Assembly (NCBI GenBank): GCA_036269895.1
Contig: DATBDN010000045.1
Coordinates: 1-18,734, forward strand
Source: DATBDN01 sp036269895
Lineage (GTDB): Bacteria > Actinomycetota > Thermoleophilia > Solirubrobacterales > Thermoleophilaceae
Direction of reading: 5' to 3'
Length of the DNA stretch: 18,734 nt
In this document: positions 15,516-18,734 of the stretch, in pieces
Position numbering within the stretch: the stretch's first letter is position 1
Layout: each line of letters begins with the position of its first letter
Made by a program: the position numbers and the translations under genes
Notes under the pieces: model-generated
Seen by the model: only the letters and a program-made list of their open reading frames with translations
Database searches by the model: none
Told to the model about the DNA's origin: nothing

Positions 15516-16372
15516 GCGCCAGGATCATCGACGGGAAGGCTGTGGCCGCACAGGTCCGCGAGCGCGTGCGTGCAGAGGTCGCCGACATGGACCCCAAACC
15601 GGGGCTCGCGACGATCCTCGTCGGCGACGACCCCGCGTCGCACGTCTACGTGCGCAACAAGCACAAGGCGTCCGAGGAGGTGGGGATCCGGTCGATCCAT
15701 CACGGGCTCGAGGCGAGCGTGCCAGAGGAGGAGCTCGCCGACCTGATCACGCGCCTGGGCGAGGACGACAGCGTCAGCGGCATCCTTCTGCAGTTGCCCG
15801 TGCCGGGCCACATCGATCCCGACGCGATGATCGAGCTGATCGATCCGCTCAAGGACGTCGACGGCCTGACGACCACGAACGCAGGCCTGCTCGTGCAGGG
15901 TCGCGAGGGCCTGGTGTCGTGCACGCCCGCCGGCGTCATGGAGCTGCTGGATTCGGAGGGCGTGGAGCTACGCGGCGCGGAGGCGGTTGTCGTCGGGCGG
16001 TCGCAGCTGGTGGGACGCCCGCTGGCGTCACTGTTGCTGGCGCGCGATGCGACGGTGACGATGTGCCACTCGCGCACGCGCAACCTGGCCGAGGTCTGCA
16101 GTCGCGCCGATGTCCTGGTCGCAGCGGTTGGGCGCCCGCACCTGGTCACAGCCGAGATGGTCGGTGAAGGTGCCGTCGTCATCGACGTCGGCATCAACCG
16201 CACCGACGACGGGCTGGTGGGCGACGTGGACTTCGACGCGGTGGTCGAAAAGGCCGCGGCGATCACGCCGGTACCCGGCGGCGTCGGGCCGATGACGATC
16301 GCGATGCTGCTCGTGAACACCGTCAAGGCGGCGCGGCTTCAGACGGGCGAGCGCGGCCCTGCCCTTCGTTAA
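15512..16372 (+). CDS. folD: Bifunctional methylene-THF dehydrogenase/cyclohydrolase
   Basis: This 286-residue enzyme oxidises 5,10-methylene-tetrahydrofolate with NADP to methenyl-THF and hydrolyses that to 10-formyl-THF, feeding purine and formyl-Met synthesis. The catalytic pair Y46 and K50 appears in YVRNK. ILLQLPVPGHID, DVDGL, the cofactor site VVGRSQLVGRPLA and the C-terminal TPVPGGVGPMT are all standard. The ATG overlaps the pcrA stop by 4 bp. A helicase upstream of folD is a linkage rather than a pathway. The stop is 10 bp before the next gene, whose ribosome binding site overlaps this stop. Confidence 0.97.
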   Translation: MSARIIDGKAVAAQVRERVRAEVADMDPKPGLATILVGDDPASHVYVRNKHKASEEVGIRSIHHGLEASVPEEELADLITRLGEDDSVSGILLQLPVPGHIDPDAMIELIDPLKDVDGLTTTNAGLLVQGREGLVSCTPAGVMELLDSEGVELRGAEAVVVGRSQLVGRPLASLLLARDATVTMCHSRTRNLAEVCSRADVLVAAVGRPHLVTAEMVGEGAVVIDVGINRTDDGLVGDVDFDAVVEKAAAITPVPGGVGPMTIAMLLVNTVKAARLQTGERGPALR

Positions 16373-16382
16373 GGTGCGCCGG

Positions 16383-16895
16383 GTGGATCCGCGGCGCCTG
16401 AGCTGGGGCGAGTGGCTTGCCGCCGGCGGAGGCCTGCTGATGTTCATCGTGCTCTTCCTGCCCTGGTACTCCGTGGGCGGGGAGAAGTTGACGGCGTGGC
16501 AGGCGATGGCGGTCGACGACGTCATCCTGGCGCTGGTCGCGGTGCTCGCAATCATCGCGGCGGTCGTGGTGGCTTTCCCGTGGCTGTCAAGCCTCTCTGT
16601 CGCCACCACGTCGCTGGCCATCCTGCCGGCGGTAGTTGGTCTCGTCGTGACCATCTACCGGCTGCTGTCGCCTGCTCCGGCCGGCGATGCGTCGCTCGAG
16701 ATCGGCGCGTGGCTGGGGTTGCTGGCTACATCCGCGATCGCTATCGGGGCGTGGGCCGGCGCCACGGACGAAGGCGCGGCGCGGCGCTCGCCGGAGGCGG
16801 AACGGCATGCGGCCGAGGACGCGCTCGCCCGCGCCGAGCTCCTTGCGCTGGTCCCGGAGGGCGCAAAAGCGGTGCCGAACAAGGCCGATAGCTGA
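16383..16895 (+). CDS. Four-helix membrane protein with N-terminal WGEW motif
   Basis: This 170-residue protein has four hydrophobic helices (about 12-31, 46-65, 73-95 and 108-127) and a charged cytoplasmic-like tail. I do not recognise a named family. The start is set at the GTG 16383 rather than the GTG at 16374 for two reasons. An AAGG lies 8 nt upstream, and MDPRRLSWGEWLAA then aligns with the next gene's MNLDRLRWGEWIAA. The two proteins also share AWY/PWY after helix 1, TAW before helix 2, YRLxSP and a xxLGL stretch in helix 4, so they are tandem paralogs. It follows folD closely and is probably in the same transcript. The function is unknown. Confidence 0.82.
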   Translation: MDPRRLSWGEWLAAGGGLLMFIVLFLPWYSVGGEKLTAWQAMAVDDVILALVAVLAIIAAVVVAFPWLSSLSVATTSLAILPAVVGLVVTIYRLLSPAPAGDASLEIGAWLGLLATSAIAIGAWAGATDEGAARRSPEAERHAAEDALARAELLALVPEGAKAVPNKADS

Positions 16896-16913
16896 CCCAG
16901 CGGGCGGACGCAA

Positions 16914-16937
16914 GGCCCGAAAGTTCCAATTTCGGCC
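16914..16937. other. Intergenic hairpin between the two WGEW genes
   Basis: GGCCcGAAA and TTTCGGCC can pair as an 8-bp stem with one bulged C and a 7-nt loop. There is no T-run after it, so it is not a classical terminator. It lies where the -35 region of the next gene would be, so it could be a weak terminator or an operator. It could also be chance in GC-rich DNA. Confidence 0.3.
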
Positions 16938-16948
16938 GATTCCGCCGT

Positions 16949-16954
16949 TAGTCT
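16949..16954 (+). promoter_or_regulatory. Candidate -10 box for leaderless mRNA of the long WGEW gene (TAGTCT)
   Basis: TAGTCT lies exactly 6 nt before the GTG at 16961 and fits TANNNT. No ribosome binding site precedes that GTG. It would give the second paralog its own promoter. Confidence 0.45.
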
Positions 16955-16960
16955 GGCAGC

Positions 16961-18734
16961 GTGAATCTAGATCGGCTGCGTTGGGGTGAATGGATTGCGG
17001 CAATCGCCGCTCTCGACCTGTTGGTGGTTACGTTCCGGGCCTGGTACAAGGTCACCGGGACTGGCGCCCACGTAACTGCGTGGGATGCGCTCGACAATGG
17101 GCGGTATCTGCTGATCGCGACGGCGATCGTGGGGATCTTCCTGTGGCTGATCAAGGCCGCGGAGGACACTCAGCAGCTCAGCTTCGAGCCGGGGTGGATC
17201 GCAGCGGCTGTCGGCCTCATCTGCACGGTGTACGTCGCTTATCGCCTGGCATCGCCCCCGTCCGACGCCCTCGACCCGACCGTCGGCATCTATCTCGGTC
17301 TCATTTCGGCGCTGGGTGTGACGATTGGCGGCCTACTGTCGGCGCGCCAAGCCGCGCCTTCGCATGAGGCAGCGCGTGGCGGCTTCGCGGCGGGTGCCAC
17401 GGGTCCACGCGGCGGGGCGACTGGTCCGCTCACACCGGAAACCAACCCGACGTGGAGCCCTGCCTCGCCCGCGGCGTCGACCACGGGATGGAGCCCGGCG
17501 GCGGCTGTGGCCGTTCCCCCGGCGACGGCGGCTGGCGCCGCGCTCGGCGGCGCCGGCGAGCGTCCGCTGCAGTCCGGCGATCACGTCGTACTGACCGCCG
17601 GCGGCGCGCGTTACCCGGCGGGGACGCTGGCGCAGGTGATCGAAGTCTTCGGCGGCGGGGCGCTCGTCGAGGTGAAGGCTGCTGACGGCATGGCCGAGCG
17701 CTTCGAGGTCCCCGAGCAGGCCTACGAGCGTGCACCCGCGGGCGGCGCGGGGCAGCCGCCGGCCAGTGGCCAGAACTGGAGCCCGGCGCTGCCGGCGGCG
17801 GCGGGGCAGGACTGGGGCTTCGAAGAGCAGCCCGCGAATGGGGCCGCGGCGGCAGACGCGCACGCCACGGCGACGGGCGTAGACGAGTCGCCGGCGGAGA
17901 AGGTGCCGTGGTGGAAACGTGAGATCGGCGGCGGGAAGAAGAACAAAGGCGAGGAGGCGCTGGCGCTCGGCGGCGCGGCCGCAGCGGGCGCCGCAGCCGC
18001 GAAGCTCGCGGACAGAAACGGATCGTCCGAGGAGAAGCCAAGCTTCTTCACGCGCCTGTTCGGCGGAGGCAAGAAGGAAGAGCCCGAGACCGAGGCGCTG
18101 GATGCGCAGCCGGCGGCCGAGGACGCCCCGGCGGGCGGAGTAGCCGGGTCGGGCGAGGCCGCAGAGTCCGACACAGCGGTGGCGGAACCGGCCTCGGCAG
18201 TCGACGACACACCAACCGAGCCGACTGGATCCGCGGCGCCCAGCGCAGGCGAATCGGCGGCCGCGGCGGCTGCAGGCGGCGCGGCTGCGGCAGCCGCATC
18301 CGACGAGTCGGCCACGCCCGCATCGGATCCCGAATCCGCGGGCGCATCGCCATCAGGGGCAGAGCCCGGCGCCGCGTCCTCAGGCTCGGCGCCTGAGTCC
18401 GACGCGAGCCCATCAATGCCGGCCGCATCCGAGCCGGCCGCTTCGGATCAGGCCGCATCCAGCGCGGCGGCATCCGAGCCATCCGCATCGCCCGCGGAAT
18501 CCGAGGCGGGCCTCGGCGTCGGCGGTGCCGGCATCGCTGCCGCCGGAGCAGGCGCTGCTGCGGGTGCCGCTGCCGCGCCTCCTGGCTCCGATAAGGAGGC
18601 GGGCGACGCACCCAAGCCGAAGCCCTCCAGCGGCAACCGGAAGGTTCCGAAGGAGGTGCTCGCCGGGGCGGGTGTTGGCGATGCCCAGCCGAAGGTTGGT
18701 GACGAAGTTCAGCTCAAGGTCGGCGGCGGCAAGT
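16961..18734 (+). CDS. Long WGEW membrane protein with SH3-like segments and Ala/Ser-rich tail, 3' end missing
   Basis: This frame stays open for 591 codons to the right edge, so the protein continues beyond it. Residues 1-130 are a four-helix membrane domain paralogous to the preceding gene. After it comes a Pro/Ala linker with NPTWSPASP-like repeats. A compact beta-type segment follows at about 203-257 (LQSGDHVVL, AGTLAQVIEVF, ALVEVKAADG), resembling SH3-like/DUF4926 domains. A second basic-patch region has two similar pieces, VPWWKREIGGGKKNK and PSFFTRLFGGGKKEE. The next 180 or so residues are low-complexity Ala/Ser/Glu/Pro, and at 578-591 a second SH3-like start (PKVGDEVQLKVGGG) begins. 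The GTG is set by the WGEW alignment and the TAGTCT box. The function is unknown; membrane-anchored scaffolding is a guess. Confidence 0.85.
   Translation, partial: MNLDRLRWGEWIAAIAALDLLVVTFRAWYKVTGTGAHVTAWDALDNGRYLLIATAIVGIFLWLIKAAEDTQQLSFEPGWIAAAVGLICTVYVAYRLASPPSDALDPTVGIYLGLISALGVTIGGLLSARQAAPSHEAARGGFAAGATGPRGGATGPLTPETNPTWSPASPAASTTGWSPAAAVAVPPATAAGAALGGAGERPLQSGDHVVLTAGGARYPAGTLAQVIEVFGGGALVEVKAADGMAERFEVPEQAYERAPAGGAGQPPASGQNWSPALPAAAGQDWGFEEQPANGAAAADAHATATGVDESPAEKVPWWKREIGGGKKNKGEEALALGGAAAAGAAAAKLADRNGSSEEKPSFFTRLFGGGKKEEPETEALDAQPAAEDAPAGGVAGSGEAAESDTAVAEPASAVDDTPTEPTGSAAPSAGESAAAAAAGGAAAAAASDESATPASDPESAGASPSGAEPGAASSGSAPESDASPSMPAASEPAASDQAASSAAASEPSASPAESEAGLGVGGAGIAAAGAGAAAGAAAAPPGSDKEAGDAPKPKPSSGNRKVPKEVLAGAGVGDAQPKVGDEVQLKVGGGK

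Noticed and set aside
17722..18315. 197-codon minus-strand frame of Ala/Ser/Pro low complexity
   Set aside because: It is opposite the Ala/Ser-rich tail of the long WGEW gene, whose low complexity leaves the other strand open by chance.

Overview
This is a compact stretch of high-GC bacterial chromosome with about 20 protein genes, almost no intergenic space, and no RNA genes, insertion sequences or CRISPR arrays that I could see. Very high GC, many GTG starts, 1-4 bp stop/start overlaps and TANNNT boxes placed directly before start codons all suggest an actinobacterium. The gene content (DipZ-like CcdA-thioredoxin, an HDOD-LuxR fusion, EpsC-type CysE, PcrA-FolD followed by small WGEW membrane proteins) would fit the Thermoleophilia, but that placement is inference, not proof.

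Layout. 1-382: 3' end of an HD-GYP protein. 415-1980: DipZ-like thiol-disulfide membrane protein. 2000-2365: a nine-cysteine small protein whose 3' end overlaps the convergent nfo gene (endonuclease IV, 3197-2319). nfo diverges, with 13 bp between start codons, from a short gltX (3211-4473). 4530-5636: HDOD domain fused to a LuxR helix-turn-helix, convergent with a VanZ-like/histidine kinase pair (7197-5633). 7224-12404, all forward: Rrf2 regulator, tandem NTF2-like protein, leucine/valine-type dehydrogenase, cysK, TusA-like protein, E1-like MoeB/ThiF protein, cysE and a small zinc-ribbon-like protein. 13297-12398: queuosine salvage protein carrying a REP-like palindrome inside its reading frame. 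13332-16372: pcrA and folD, overlapping by 4 bp. 16383 to the right edge: two tandem paralogous membrane proteins; the second is a long Ala/Ser-rich protein still open at the window end, with SH3-like segments.

How the genes fit together. cysE makes O-acetylserine and cysK converts it to cysteine. A TusA-like sulfur carrier and an E1-like adenylating enzyme lie between them in a translationally coupled run, which suggests a protein-bound sulfur relay into cysteine or a cofactor. A cysteine-free Rrf2 regulator 5' of this run recalls CymR, the Rrf2-type regulator of cysteine metabolism in Firmicutes. nfo and pcrA are DNA repair genes, gltX and the queuosine salvage gene serve tRNA, and folD serves one-carbon metabolism.

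The observations most worth following are the REP-like palindrome translated in frame inside the queuosine salvage gene, the large low-complexity WGEW membrane protein at the right edge, the GluRS lacking its zinc-binding insert, the CysK-TusA-E1-CysE run, and the repeated TANNNT-plus-6-to-8-nt arrangement implying leaderless mRNAs.
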